Assembly (NCBI GenBank): GCA_963555705.1
Contig: OY743172.1
Coordinates: 23,373,446 to 23,437,445, forward strand
Length of the DNA stretch: 64,000 nt
DNA from: Ligustrum vulgare
Taxonomy: Eukaryota; Streptophyta; Magnoliopsida; Lamiales; Oleaceae
Direction of reading: 5' to 3'
A program made the position numbers and the translations under genes. Below, piece by piece: positions 1-11,472 of this stretch. Under the pieces are notes generated by a model. That model searched no databases. It worked only from the letters and a program-made list of their open reading frames with translations, and was not told the origin of the DNA. The first letter of the stretch is position 1. Every line of letters starts with the position of its first letter.

Positions 1-904
1 TGAACAAACCCGCACAGAAGCTTTGTGTGAGCTGCGTTTGCTTTCAAAGAATGACCCCGAAAGCCGCCCGTTGATTGCAGAGGCTAACGCGATTCCTTTG
101 ATCTCTGAATCCCTTTATTCAACGGTTGTGATTCTTCAGGAGAATGCTACTGCCACGATCTTGAACCTGTCCATTTCCTCCAAGGAGGATATGATATCAT
201 CTCATGGTGTACTTGATGCCCTTTCACATGCCCTGCGAAACCCTGTTTCCCCTTTTGTTGCCCAGTGCGCTGCCGCCACCATTTTTAGCCTGTTGAATAC
301 GGAATCGTTTCGCCCCATTATTGGGCACAAGCGGGATATAATATTTGGGCTTGTGGAGATCGTAAGGAGTCCAGGGTCAGTGGCGAGGTCAATTAAGGAT
401 TCTTTGAGGGCTTTATTTGGCATTGCGCTTTACCCTTTGAATCGTGCGCAGATGTTGGAGCTGGGGGCAGCACAAGCTCTGTTTTCATTAATTCTGAAGG
501 ATGGGAGAATGGGGCTTGTTGAGGATGCCACAGCTGTGATTGCACAAGTTGCGGGGTGTGAAGAGAGCTGGGATGTATTCAAAAAGGTTTCGGGGTTAGG
601 AGTATTGATGGATTTGTTGGATAATTCAACAGGGTCGAGTTATAGGACTAAGGAGAATGCAGTTTCCGCGATGTTGAACCTGGTGCATTGTGGGGGCGAC
701 GAGGTTGCCAAAGTTTTACGCGGAAAAATGGAAGAAAGGGTGCTTGATGGGATCATTGATGTGTCACAGAATGGGAGCGAGAAGGGAAGGAACAAGGCAA
801 TTGAGTTGTTGAGGATTGTTGATCCAAGATTGGAGTCTTTATCTTTGTCAAGCCATTCGTCACGAGAATGTGAGGTTTTATCTTGTACTTCGCCTTGTAG
901 ATAG
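1..904 (+). CDS. U-box/ARM-repeat protein, 3' part only
   Basis: The frame is open from base 2 to the TAG at 902-904, so this is the C-terminal part (about 300 codons) of a gene starting left of the window. The protein is a run of about five armadillo repeats. Typical core segments are ENATATILNLSI, AQCAAATIFSLL, SLRALFGIALYP, EDATAVIAQVAG and KENAVSAMLNLV. This arrangement is characteristic of plant U-box (PUB) E3 ubiquitin ligases, where ARM repeats follow the U-box and bind the substrate or a receptor kinase. The U-box itself lies outside the window, so a pure ARM-repeat protein remains possible. No intron is visible in this part. The Ser-rich tail (LSLSSHSSRE) after the last repeat is usual for the family. 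The PUB subclass cannot be fixed. Family assignment is good; E3 activity is inferred. Confidence 0.8.
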   Translation, partial: EQTRTEALCELRLLSKNDPESRPLIAEANAIPLISESLYSTVVILQENATATILNLSISSKEDMISSHGVLDALSHALRNPVSPFVAQCAAATIFSLLNTESFRPIIGHKRDIIFGLVEIVRSPGSVARSIKDSLRALFGIALYPLNRAQMLELGAAQALFSLILKDGRMGLVEDATAVIAQVAGCEESWDVFKKVSGLGVLMDLLDNSTGSSYRTKENAVSAMLNLVHCGGDEVAKVLRGKMEERVLDGIIDVSQNGSEKGRNKAIELLRIVDPRLESLSLSSHSSRECEVLSCTSPCR

Positions 905-1898
905 CTAAGTTTCTTGTTGATTCCATTTCTTTATACTTTACTGTATAATAGATACTTTGAGTAATTGAAACTGCATTGAATTGGAGTCATGTCTTGATGA
1001 AATCCTGTGGTGTCAAAAGTGTTCCAACTGATATTATTGATTGTGTGATGTGTACAAAATCGGAACACAATAACTATATTATGTTAGGAAGTATAGCTGT
1101 TCCACAGTTTCGATTTTCAGCTATCCTTGCATAATTTTCTTCATATGGGCTTGTTCTTGTAAACAATACCAAGTTACATGCATATTTATGTCATCTTGTC
1201 TTGTTTGATGAAGTTCTACAGGAATTTAATGAGGTAAAATGAAAATTATTACTGTGCTGTGCTATGCTAACTCAAAAATGAGTAATCCTGCTGTAATTTT
1301 TCCTTAAAGGTCACTGCTTAGTTCTTAGAAGAACAGTGATTTATTCATTGATTCTTGACCATTGTGTGCCTCAGACCAGTCAGGCTTAACTAATGGTTAC
1401 CTGTAGAATTATTACCCGAGTACCAATTAAATTGAACGGAACACTAGTAACCTTTAAAGCAGCTTGTTTCGTAGAAAACTGAACTGAAAACTAGACTATG
1501 AACTTTCGAATGTTCATTTCGAAATAACAACAGCTCGGATTTTAGTTCAAGAAAGTGAGGAGTATATAGTTTTTGTATATTGGACTCATCATATGCTGTT
1601 CAAGAAAGGAAAAGTTTTTGATTCTACACGCGAAAAGGGGATAATGCTTGTGGATTCATTAAATAACAACGTGGGCTTAGGGGATTTGGATAATAAATCA
1701 TTATAGGCTGCAATTGATTGTTGAAATATGAGAAGCCAGTTTTTTGTCTAACCTTGCATTGGAGGATGCAAATGGTACGAGTAAAGCTTTCTGTGAAACA
1801 AAGATTGCTAAGATGGTTTGATCTAACACTGTATTTTTTATTTTTACTTCATTGCGGACTGGGATGAAAGTTTGGCTATATTCGGCAGCATTTATAAA
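905..1898. other. 3' flank and intergenic DNA
   Basis: This stretch holds the 3' untranslated region of the ARM-repeat gene and then unique-looking, moderately AT-rich DNA. I see no reading frame with protein-like composition and no recognisable repeat before the MITE at 1902. Confidence 0.5.
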
Positions 1899-1901
1899 TT
1901 A

Positions 1902-2222
1902 GGGTCCGTTTGGCGGCTAAAATAAATAGAATTTGATTTATAATGTTTATTATTTGTGTTTTCTAAGTAAGATGTGTGGTTAAAAATTTGAGAGAGAAAA
2001 TATGTGCGTGTTTAAAAAATAATATCGAAAATTGTGCCTATTATAATTTGTAATTATGGGGGATTTTATGTTCCCCACAATCGGGATTCCCGATTGTAAG
2101 GGGGGGGGTGGGTGGACCCCACCATACAGGTGAGGCCCACCTCCCTCACAATCAGGGATCCCGATGCCGATGCGGGGAAGAGAAAATCCCCCTGTAATTA
2201 TAATGCATAGTCAAACACAGCC
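1902..2222. mobile_element. Tourist-like MITE (PIF/Harbinger type)
   Basis: The 321-bp element begins GGGTCCGTTTGGC and ends with the imperfect inverse GTCAAACACAGCC. It is flanked by a TTA direct repeat (1899-1901 and 2223-2225), the trinucleotide target duplication of PIF/Harbinger elements. The first 140 bp contain a motif found again at about 2226-2330 and 39533-39660 (TGTG-G-TTAAAAA-TTGGAGAGAGAAAAT). The central part, about 2042-2205, is an imperfect inverted repeat with GC-rich interior, perhaps a second small element inserted in the first. There is no coding capacity. Confidence 0.55.
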
Positions 2223-2225
2223 TTA

Positions 2226-2335
2226 GTTTATTTATATTTTTGAAGTAAAACGTGTGATTAAAAAGTGGAGAGAGAAAATGTATGCGGTCAAAAAGTAATT
2301 TGAAAAATTGTGTTATTCATAAATTTTAATGATTA
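2226..2335. repeat. second copy of MITE internal sequence
   Basis: This 110-bp segment directly abuts the MITE at 1902-2222 and repeats its left internal sequence (GTGTGATTAAAAAGTGGAGA, then AATTTGAAAAATTGTG). A third relative lies at 39533-39660. The arrangement suggests either one longer element split by an insertion or a partial duplication. Confidence 0.5.
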
Positions 2336-2513
2336 CATTAAAGAACAAAGACTTTATTTTATTCATTCCAATCGGGTCGGATTTTTGTCATATCTAGCTA
2401 GCTATGGCATGTAAGCTAGGCTTATATGTTCCTGGTGAAGGGGAGGAATCCATAGTAAATTCCTCTACATTTTTTAATTTATCATCAAGATTTTCATATG
2501 TTGCAGTATATTA

Positions 2514-2791
2514 CTTCCTCATCCTATAAGATAGATTCGCTTATATTTTCACACAGATTTAAAAACACGTAATTAATATTTGTTGAAACTATAAATTTAC
2601 TTACATTTTACCTAATATATCCTTACATCAAGTCATGAGTTGTTCATGTTTGTTAATAACAAAACATATTAAAAAGAGGTATATTAGAAAATTAATACAT
2701 TAATATACTCTTAACAAAGAAATACAATGTTACAGATAATTTGGGATGAGCAAAAAAATAAAACAAATCTATCTTCATGTGACGAAGGGAG
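2514..2791. mobile_element. Stowaway-like MITE
   Basis: The termini are CTTCCTCATCCTATAAGATAG and, inverted, CTCCCTTCGTCACATGAAGATAG. They are flanked by TA dinucleotides (2512-2513, 2792-2793), as expected for Tc1/mariner-type Stowaway elements. The interior (TTGTTCATGTTTGTTAATAAC, then ATATTAAAAAGAGGTATATT) is shared with the nested copy at 53675-55034. A shorter element with the same ends is at 19153-19312. Non-coding. Confidence 0.7.
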
Positions 2792-2793
2792 TA

Positions 2794-4440
2794 TTAAATA
2801 GCTTTCTCTAGATGTTTGATTGGAGAAGTATATGTATTTATATATGTATAATTATATTCACACCACAATTTTTATTAATTGCAGTTAAGGTCCTCATTTT
2901 TTTCTTAGTAAAGTACATGTGTCCTGGACCTATTTGAAACTGTCATCAAAGATGAGATTTGCTAATTGATGGAATGTTGAAAATAAGACATAGTCGAAAA
3001 TAGTTAGAGATCCAAATGTTCTTCAAATGAGAACAGATTGATGTTCTTAAGATATTAAAATATGTTGCAATTAATAATTTTCCTTCATTTCAAAATTCTT
3101 TCTAGTACCTTTTGTCCCAATTTACCTCCTACTAATCTCACACAGAATCTATTAAAAGAGATTCCTAAACGATCGATCTTTTATTTATTTTTTTTAAATT
3201 ATAATTTTCGTGTACTAAGATAATAATAAATTTTGATAACTGGCATATTAAAATTATTATGATGTAATTTTGGAAAGCTAGATTATCTAAGTATCAACCC
3301 GCTCCCTCTCTTTTTTTTTTTTTTTGAAGTCTAAATAATAACTTTCAAATATATAGTCATATATAAAATTCTTTAATGAATTAGTGATGCCTTTTCCACT
3401 GAAATCAAAAAATCATTAATGATTTTACGATATGAATTTACTAGCATTTCCCACTTTGCTCGCAATACATTAAATAATCTCATATATCTCATGTATACAT
3501 TTTCTATTCACATACGTAACCATCAAGTGGTTCCACTTTTCAATATAAAATTTCAAGATAGTATTCAAAGAGCTGAGTGAGCCTCGTATATCACCCTAAT
3601 ATATTTTCATGATTATAGAATTTTCATCAACATTTAACTATTGATAGTCAAGAACTAATTTATGACATAGAGACAAATAATTAAATATTCATTTGAGTTC
3701 TTATTTTTTATTGTTGATTCAGTGATGATTTCACTGAAGACGAACAAATTAATATTCTTCAATATTATAAATATAGATGTGCTTTTTTTAATAACAATAC
3801 AAATTTCTTTTAGAATATTGTTTTGTGTAAATTGATTCAAATAATTTTACAACATTCATCTGGAATATTTAAATATATGAATCTTGTTTCGTTGAACAAC
3901 TAATTATTCTTTCAATATATTATAAAAATATGCTCTTTCTGGAGCAACAAACTGATATTCTTCTGAAATATTCTTTTAGAATAGTATAATATTTTACTTC
4001 TTTAGGAGCAATTATTATAAAAATACATTTTTCTTCTGGATCATTAGTTAAATCAAAAGATTTAACCGAATTAAAACTTCCCAAATAAATATATAAAATA
4101 ATAAGAGGCTTTAAATAATAACTTAAATTTGAGAATTTTAGAAAATTTTGAATAGTTGACAAATCTCGTATCGTCAAAGATGAATGTGAAATTTCAAATT
4201 TCGTTACTATTCGCATAGCTATTTATCACAAATGAACAGCTGGATTTTGATATTAATCGTTGAATATGAAGAACAATGAGTTTAGAACTTCTTATTCAAA
4301 TTTCACGACAATACCATGGTTTACTGAGTTATTAATGTTCTATTGCAATTGTTGAAAGCTGGCCAGGTCCTGCGGATTCTAAACTACAATTCTCAAAATT
4401 TCCAAGAGCCAATATGTCAATATTCCTCTAAATTATTGAA
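2794..4440. other. AT-rich intergenic DNA
   Basis: Very AT-rich sequence with poly-T runs. Short phrases such as GAGCAACAA followed by TATTCTT recur between about 3730 and 4030 and look like decayed relatives of the tandem repeat at 4463-4710. The short frames in this interval have no recognisable protein motif. Confidence 0.4.
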
Positions 4441-4462
4441 AATAATCATTCGTATTTTTTAG

Positions 4463-4710
4463 GAGCAAGTAATATTCTTTGAGATATTAATTATTATATT
4501 GTGCTACTTTATGAGTAACAACGAACTAATATTTGTAATAGAAAATCTACAATTAACATTATTTTAAAATATTAATTATAAAGTTGTGTTATTACATGAG
4601 TAACAACGAGCTATTTTTAATAGAAAGATCTATGGTTGATATTTTTTTGAAATATTAATTATAATGTTATGTTACTTCAAGAGCAACAATAAAATATTAT
4701 TTGAAAATTT
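4463..4710. repeat. degenerate tandem repeat, ~85-bp unit
   Basis: The phrase GAGTAACAACGA/GAGCAACAAT recurs at 4513, 4598 and 4681, with a partial start at 4463. Each is followed by ATATTAATTATAA...GTTGTGTTA. Spacing is 85 and 83 bp. The units have diverged considerably. Function unknown. Confidence 0.55.
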
Positions 4711-5895
4711 TCATATATCTTGTCAATTAAAAATCAGATCTATATTTTGTATTCAATAACTCAAATTTACTCTCTATCTTGAATGACTTCTATCGTCCTG
4801 ATAACATTTTATAAATTTAAGAAACAAAAGATAAATACAAGAGAATCAAAACTCAACGAAACGATGTCGTATTGGTCGAAAAATTCAATAATGTTTTCAC
4901 TTCCACTATTATTATTTAGTTTAGATTTACTTATTATTCACATCACGCGTCTCAGAAACTCACATCTCTTCTTGTTAAATGAACCATGTTTGGCTTATAA
5001 GTAAGACTAGTGTGGCTCGTACGATACACGGAATGGGATAATAATTGTATATATGTAATAATGTTGACAAATGTCACAAATCCAAAGTAAATAAAATGCA
5101 AGTTTCCAAACAATCTACTTGTAATGATTTGAAACCCAGTTATAGTTGTCGGTGGAGAAAAGAATCAAATATTAACATTGACTGGAGGATTGATGAGAAG
5201 GTAAGGGAAATTGCAACATCTACAAACCACTCTGAAAAATTAATAAAATGAATATAAGTAATCAATTGATTTTATTACTTCACGAATTTTGAGCACAAAC
5301 AAATTTAACTAATTGTTGCCAATTAGAGTTTAGTACATATCTCTCCAGATGGTAGTACAAAAAACTGAAACATCAAAAATCATCTTCCAAAACAATAGTT
5401 ATATAAAATAATTTCGAACATGTACGTTCTTCAAAATAAGTTCAACAAAATTCAAGATCGAAGACCACAATATTACTATTTAGCTACATAGTGCACGAAA
5501 GCTCGAGATTGAGACAACATCTGAATGAAAGCTTATGGTCCAATGCAATCTAAAACTGGTTCAACGTGAAATGTGTAATTTTGGATATCGCATAGAAACT
5601 CTTCCTCTACTGCAGGACTATTTCGGCGATAGTCTAAACAAATCTAGCCCTTGTTTGATTTTTATTAAAAAAATTTCATTTTTCTACAGTATTGAATCTC
5701 AATTTTCAATTCAAAGTCAAGCCCACAATATTTTATTTTTCAACCAAATTTCAACCCTTCATTCTCCTAAAAATTACTATTCATTTTTTAAAAAAAAACT
5801 CATTATAACTAGAATCAACCACACTCCTAATAAAGAAATGTTCATTAGAGATTCAGAAGAAAGGTTTTATCGTTCAAGAGGAATGGAGATAAAGA
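4711..5895. other. AT-rich intergenic DNA with half a Tourist-like MITE
   Basis: Mostly unassigned. At about 5644-5800 the sequence GCCCTTGTTTGATT...AAGTCAAGCCCAC resembles the left half of the Tourist-type elements at 14331-14495 and 45159-45324, but no matching right end is present. Confidence 0.35.
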
Positions 5896-6422
5896 CTGCG
5901 TTTGATAGCGATTGTGGAATTTGGGTAGAAAGAAAATGAATTCCAGGAAATTGAATTCTAGGGAATTAAATTTTTGGGAATTGAAAGTTTAATGTGTTTG
6001 ATTGGTTTAATTTTCTAGGTAGAAAAAGTGAAGAATTTTTTAACTTTTGTTGTTTGATTGACATTATTTTCTATGGAAAATAAAATAAAATTTAGCTACT
6101 ATAATATTTTTTATTTTTATTTTCATTTTTTAACAAGTTTGTACTTGGTAATAATAATGTTAATTTTTGGGAAAAAATAAATCAATTTACAACAACAAAA
6201 AGGATCAAACGTAACAAAAATGGTATAAGATTTTCCATGAAAAATAAAACCTCCTCCCCCCCTTGGAAAACGAATTCATCCAAAATAAGGAAAATACCGG
6301 ATTTCGAGACAAGTGAAAAAATGAATTTCTTGAAAAATTTAGGCAACCAAACAGCGCAAAGTTAGAAAAATCACGTGGAAAATCATATTTTTCATGGAAA
6401 ATCTTACGAATCAAACGGAGCC
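5896..6422 (+). repeat. dispersed repeat, copy A (non-coding element)
   Basis: This interval aligns by eye with the reverse complement of about 29950-30330. Shared landmarks are TTTGATTGGTTTAATTTT, TTTGATTGACATTATTTT, TTTGTACTTG-TAATAATAATG and TTTACAACAACAAAAA. Both ends carry a GTTTGAT/ATCAAAC type terminus (GCGTTTGATAG at 5899, ATCAAACGGAGCC near 6409), suggesting a non-autonomous TIR element. The target duplication could not be fixed. Confidence 0.5.
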
Positions 6423-6534
6423 TTAGTATTGTTTAAAATCAGACAAGAGCATATTGAAGACTACCAAATCTGAGGAAAATATCAAATTATAGGTGCTTTA
6501 AAATGAAATAAAAACAATGAAGGAATGAGATTAT

Positions 6535-6987
6535 TGTTAAAAATAAATTTGATATAGATGAATGTTCATCTAAAATTTACGAACATCATTCTGTAATTAT
6601 CAAGATCGATACTGAAGCGGAAGCGTACCTGAATTCATTGTTGTGTTTGATTGAACGGGGTTATGGCCTTCCAACTGATTCGTGGTTTTCTCCTTACGTT
6701 TCTTCTCTGTTGACGGGGATGCAGAGAATTATGAAAAGCCACGCTCAATTGGGGACCATGACCTGTATAAATAGTTGTAGGGCAACTATCATGTTTCAAT
6801 GTTATTAAATTGGCCCCTCATCAATTTAAAACATTGAATCCATCTCTACACTTTAATCTCACGACACTTAATATCCATTAGTCCCGAATAATCTTTAGTG
6901 GATCACTTCATTGACTAAATCCTCAAAACAGCACCACACATTTTATTTTATACATGTTTGACCCCATATTATTGAATTTATCCAACA
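6535..6987 (-). repeat. copia element 3' LTR
   Basis: This 453-bp LTR differs from its partner at 12984-13436 by 13 substitutions that I counted by eye (12 transitions, 1 transversion) and no indels, about 2.9 percent divergence. The purine-rich tract AGTGGGAGAT (minus sense, 6988-6997) lies immediately inside it. Confidence 0.93.
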
Positions 6988-6997
6988 ATCTCCCACT

Positions 6998-7402
6998 GGG
7001 CCATACATGTATCCTTACAAATGTGTACAACCTTATGAGCTCAAAAAATGTGCTATCATTATTAAGGGTATTTCCAAACAATCTCGTCCATCAATCATAT
7101 CAATATAGGATCAAAGCGACTTTCGTTACATTAATCGTAACTAAATCCATCAATGGTCACGTATACCAATACAACCAAATGACATAGATCAATCATGAGA
7201 GTGTAGTATGAAAATTACATGTTATGTGATCCAAACATGCCTATTTTCAATTGGTCCGACTTTATTCCTTAGGTGAGATCAATACCAAACATAATGTAAC
7301 TGAGTAGAATGAACTGAATACTTTATTTCTGTACAGAAAATTATCCAAATACACAAATGTGTCCAAAACCAAAACATAAAGCAACCAAAATACAAACTCC
7401 CA
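6998..7402 (-). other. copia 3' non-coding region
   Basis: Sequence between the end of the RNase H frame and the polypurine tract. No coding signal is visible. Confidence 0.6.
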
Positions 7403-8470
7403 CTAAATCATGATATCCTCAAGAAATATTACACCCATACGAGCAGTGTGCTCATGAAAGACCTTGGGTGCTAATCCCTTAGTGAGCGGATCCGCAATCA
7501 TGGAGTTTGTCCCAATATGCTCTATGGAAATCTGTCTACTCTGTACCCTTTCCTTCACAACCAGGAACTTAATGTCAATGAGCTTTGACTTAGTTGAACT
7601 CCTGTTGTTATTGGAATATAGCACTGCAGAGTTATTGTCACAATATAACTTTAATGGTCTTTCAATTCCATTCAGAATGCGCAGCCCGGTGACAAAATTT
7701 CGCAGCCATATCCCATGATTAGATGCCTCATAACAAGCTACAAATTCTGCTGCCATAGTGGAAGAAGCTACGAGTGTCTGCTTAGCACTCCTCCAGGAAA
7801 TGGCTCCTCCAACTAGCAGGTATATGTAGCCTGATGTGGATCTTCTACTGTCTTGGCATCCCGCAAAATCAGAATCGGAGTATCCTACGATCTCTAACTT
7901 ATCCGATCTGCTGTATGTAAGCATGCAATCTCTTGTTCTCTTCAAGTACCTCATAACCCTCTTTGCTGCTTTCCAATGATCCATCCCAGGGTTACTTAAA
8001 TATCTGCCTAGCATTCCAACAATGAACGCTATGTTTGGACGTGTACAAACTTGAGCATACATCAGACTCCCAACAGCTGATGCATAGGGAATCTTTTGCA
8101 TTTCCTTAACTTCAAGATTATTTTTCGGGCACTGATTGAGACTAAATTTGTCTCCCTTAGCAACAGGGGTGTCCCCTGGTTTACTATCCTGCATGCCAAA
8201 CCTTACAAGAACTTTATCGATATAGCTCTTTTGTGATAATCCAAGAATACCCCGAGAGCGGTCCCGGTGTATCTGAATTCCTAATACGAAAGAGGCGTCC
8301 CCAAGATCTTTCATCTCAAAATTCCTTGACAGAAAGCTCTTGGTTTCGTGCAACATGCCTATATCATTAGTGGCAAGCAGTATGTCATCGACATACAAAA
8401 CCAGGAAAATATGCTTACTCCCACTGAACTTGTGATAGACACAATCATCAACAACATTTATCTCAAACCA
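7403..8470 (-). pseudogene. copia reverse transcriptase (C-terminal) and RNase H
   Basis: The frame contains the catalytic LYVDDILLA motif of the copia reverse transcriptase. After it come FEMKDLG and PYASAVGSLMYA, then the RNase H region with GYSDSDFAG, AAEFVACYEA, LYCDN and the terminal HIGTNSMIADPLTKGL. The upstream part of the reverse transcriptase is in another frame. The shift lies near 8466, where a base appears to be missing before EINVVDDCVYHKF. The RNase H acidic residues are intact, so the lesion rather than the active site disables this portion. Confidence 0.9.
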
Positions 8471-9585
8471 AACGAGATGATCACTTGATGAAATTTTTAG
8501 TACCACTGACGGGAAGCTTGCTTGAGTCCATAGATGGATTTCTTTAATTTGCAAACCATATTCTTCGAGTCTCCTGACACGAAGTTTTCTGGTTGCACCA
8601 TATAAATCGTCTCATCAATGTCTCCATTGAGAAACACCGTCTTTACATCCATCTGGTGTAACTCAAGGTCAAAATGTGCAACAAGTGCCATGACTGTCCT
8701 GAAAGAGTCTTTCGTTGAAACCAGAGAGAAAGTCTCTTTGAAGTCAATACCTTCCTTTTGTGTAAAGCCTTTAGCTACAAGACGAGCCTTATATCTTTCC
8801 ACATTACCTTTCGAATCCCTTTTGGTTTTAAAAATCCATTTACAACCAATGGGTTTCGCACCTTCTGGTAATGGGACAAGATCCCAAACTTTATTGTCTT
8901 GCATAGACTTATACTCCTCATTCATGGCATCAATCCACTTTTGAGAGTCAGAACCCTTCATGGCCTGATGAAAATTGATTGGATCATTTTCCATCATTCC
9001 ATTATTTTCCTCATGTTCTTGGAGAAATACTACATAGTCATCCGAAATAGCATTTTTCCTTTCTCGAGTGGATCTCCTTAATGGTATTGCTTGTTGAGGT
9101 TGTTGAGTTTGTACTTCTGAATTTTGGATGGGAGTTTCTTCAACATTATCATGCTGAGTTTCCGGATGTACTTCTTGATCAATGACAGGTATAGAAACCT
9201 GCACATTGTCAAAAGTAACAGTAGGAATCGAAATCGATCATTCCTCAGCTTCTTCCTCAAAGATAATGTCTCTAACCTTATTTCTCCCCCCAAACTCAAC
9301 ATCCTAAAAAAATGTTGCAGTTCCCGTTTCAAAAATTGACTTAAGCGTGGGATTGTAAAATTTGTAGCCCCTTGATCGCTCAGAATAACCAATAAAGTAG
9401 CTGCTAACTGTTTTGCAGTCCAATTTATCCTCATGCGGCCTATAAGGCCTTGCCTCAACTGGACATCCCCAAATGTGGAAAAGCTTTAGACTGGGCTTTC
9501 TGCCTGTCCAAAGCTCAAAAGGTGTTTTAGCAGCAGCTTTAGTTGGTACTCTATTCAGAATATAAGCTGCAGTCTTTAATGCTTC
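8471..9585 (-). pseudogene. copia integrase C-terminus and N-terminal reverse transcriptase
   Basis: This frame carries the integrase/RT linker and the start of reverse transcriptase: WIDAMNEEYKSM, GCKWIFKTKRD, YKARLVAKGFTQ, HQMDVKTVFLNG and KKSIYGLKQASRQWY. It is interrupted by TAG at 9304-9306, TGA at 9238-9240 and TAA at 8497-8499. It is out of frame with the gag-integrase block, the break being near 9586 just after TLPKSL. These lesions are read directly from the sequence. Confidence 0.88.
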
Positions 9586-9587
9586 TC

Positions 9588-11417
9588 TCAGAGTGATTTT
9601 GGTAAAGTAGAATGACTAATCATACTCCTTACCATATCCTTAAGAGTTCTGTTTCGTCTTTCAGCTACACCATTCATGCTAGGAGAACCTGGCATGGTGT
9701 ACTGTGGGACGATTCCACATTCCTCTAGAAATTTAGCAAATGGTCCTGGACGTTGTTCACCTGAACCGTCATATCTGCCGTAGTACTCACCACCACGATC
9801 AGATCTAACGCTTTTAATTTTCTTGTTGAGTTGATTCTCAACTTCAGCTTTGAAAGCTTTGAACATGTCCAGTGACTCAGACTTTTCATGAATAAGATAT
9901 AGATGCCCATAACGTGAGTAATCGTCTATGAATGATATAAAGTATTGTTGACCATTCCAGGAAGCCGTAGGGAATGGTCCACAAATATCCGTGTGTATCA
10001 ATTCTAAGACGTCCGAAGTTCTATTAGCACCTAACCTTTTCGTTTTGGTCTGTTTTCCCTTGATACAATCAATACAAACATCAAAGTCCGTAAAGTCGAG
10101 GGAATCCAAAATACCATCTGACACAAGTCGTTCAACTCTAGTTTTTGAGATGTGACCTAAGCGCTTGTGCCATAGTTTTGCCGAATTTTCTTTATTTAAT
10201 TTTCGCTTAGTACCACGTGATTCCACATACAAGGTTTCATTATATGATGCGATAATATCAAGCAAATATAGGTTATCGTACGAACATAATGAACCAGTAC
10301 CAACAATATTTGAATTTAAAGAAAGACTAAACTGACAATTTCCAAAAGAACAATAATATCCTGATTTGTCCAATAAGGAAATAGAAACCAAATTCCGTCT
10401 AAATGACGGTACAACAAAAGTGTCTTTCAAATCCAAATAAAAACCAGTTCCCAATAATAACCTAAAAGTTCCTATTGCTTCAACTTCCACCGATTTTCCA
10501 TCGCCCACAAAGATGAATCTTTCAGCATCACTTGGCTTTCGGCAGAACAGGCAACCCTGCATAGAAACACTTATGTGAGTAGTAGCACCAGAATCTAACC
10601 ACCAAGTGTTTCTAGGTACTGAAGCTAAATTAACCTCAGAACAGACCAAATTAAGAAATGTACCTTTCTTTGCATGCCAAGCGTTGTATTCGGTACAATC
10701 CTTCTTTAAATGTCCAGGTTTCAGGCAAAAGAAACAACCATCTTTGTCCTTATGTGGCTTCTTTTGATCTGGACCCTTAACAGCTTCATATTCTGTTTTT
10801 CTTTTCTTGCCCTTATCCTTAGAGGTACTTGCCAAGTTAGCAATTTCAGTTCTATCCTGCTTCAGCCTTTCTTCCTCTTGCACACAATATGAAATGAGCT
10901 CATTTAGAGTCCATTTCTCCCTTTGACAGTTGTAACTGACCTTAAACTGACTAAAATGTGCAGGAAGCGATATCAATACTAAATGCACGAGCAAGTCATC
11001 AGACAAGTCGAGCTTTAGTGCCTTAAGTTTTGAAGCAGTATGAGACATCTTCATGATGTACTCCCTTATGTTCCCCTTGCCTCTATACTTCATTGAAATC
11101 AAGCTTTGCAGAAGCGTGCTTGTTTCACCCTTATCGTTTTTAGCAAAATGCTTTTCAAGTTCGGCAAGGAATTGCTTGGCATTAGTTACCTCTTCAGATA
11201 CTGCGCCCCTAAAGGCTTCCGGAATGCCGAGCTTAATGATCGTTAGACTCATGCGATTTGAGCGTTCCCACTTCTCAAAGTTCCTCCTGTCATCAGGTGA
11301 ACTTGCATCCGTAAGAGAAGCCGGTTGCTCAACCCTGAGAGCAAGGTCAAGATCCATGCAGCCGAGAACAATTAGTGCGTTCTCTTTCCAATCCTTGAAG
11401 TTTGACCCATCAAGCAT
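9588..11417 (-). pseudogene. copia gag - protease - integrase block
   Basis: A 609-codon open frame. The gag region begins LDGSNFKDWKENALIVLG. The CCHC zinc knuckle CFFCLKPGHLKKDC lies near residues 229-242. The aspartic protease motif is WWLDSGATTH. The pre-integrase zinc region has LWHKRLGHISKTR and CIDCIKGKQ. The integrase core shows HTDICGPF, VRSDRGGEY and MNGVAERRNRTL, supplying the D-D-E triad. The frame stays open upstream to about 11471 without an in-frame ATG before the one at 11415-11417, so the native start may be lost. It ends prematurely after TLPKSL because of the frameshift near 9586. Confidence 0.92.
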
Positions 11418-11472
11418 GGGGATTGAGTTAAGATTTGCAGATATTGTGGTAGCAGATGAATTAACTGTATAG

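Noticed and set aside
202..423. Minus-strand frame opposite the ARM-repeat gene
   Set aside because: It is the antisense shadow of a well-supported coding sequence and has no motif of its own.
5535..5939. 134-codon plus-strand frame
   Set aside because: It spans two repeat fragments in AT-rich DNA. Composition is random-like and no domain is visible.
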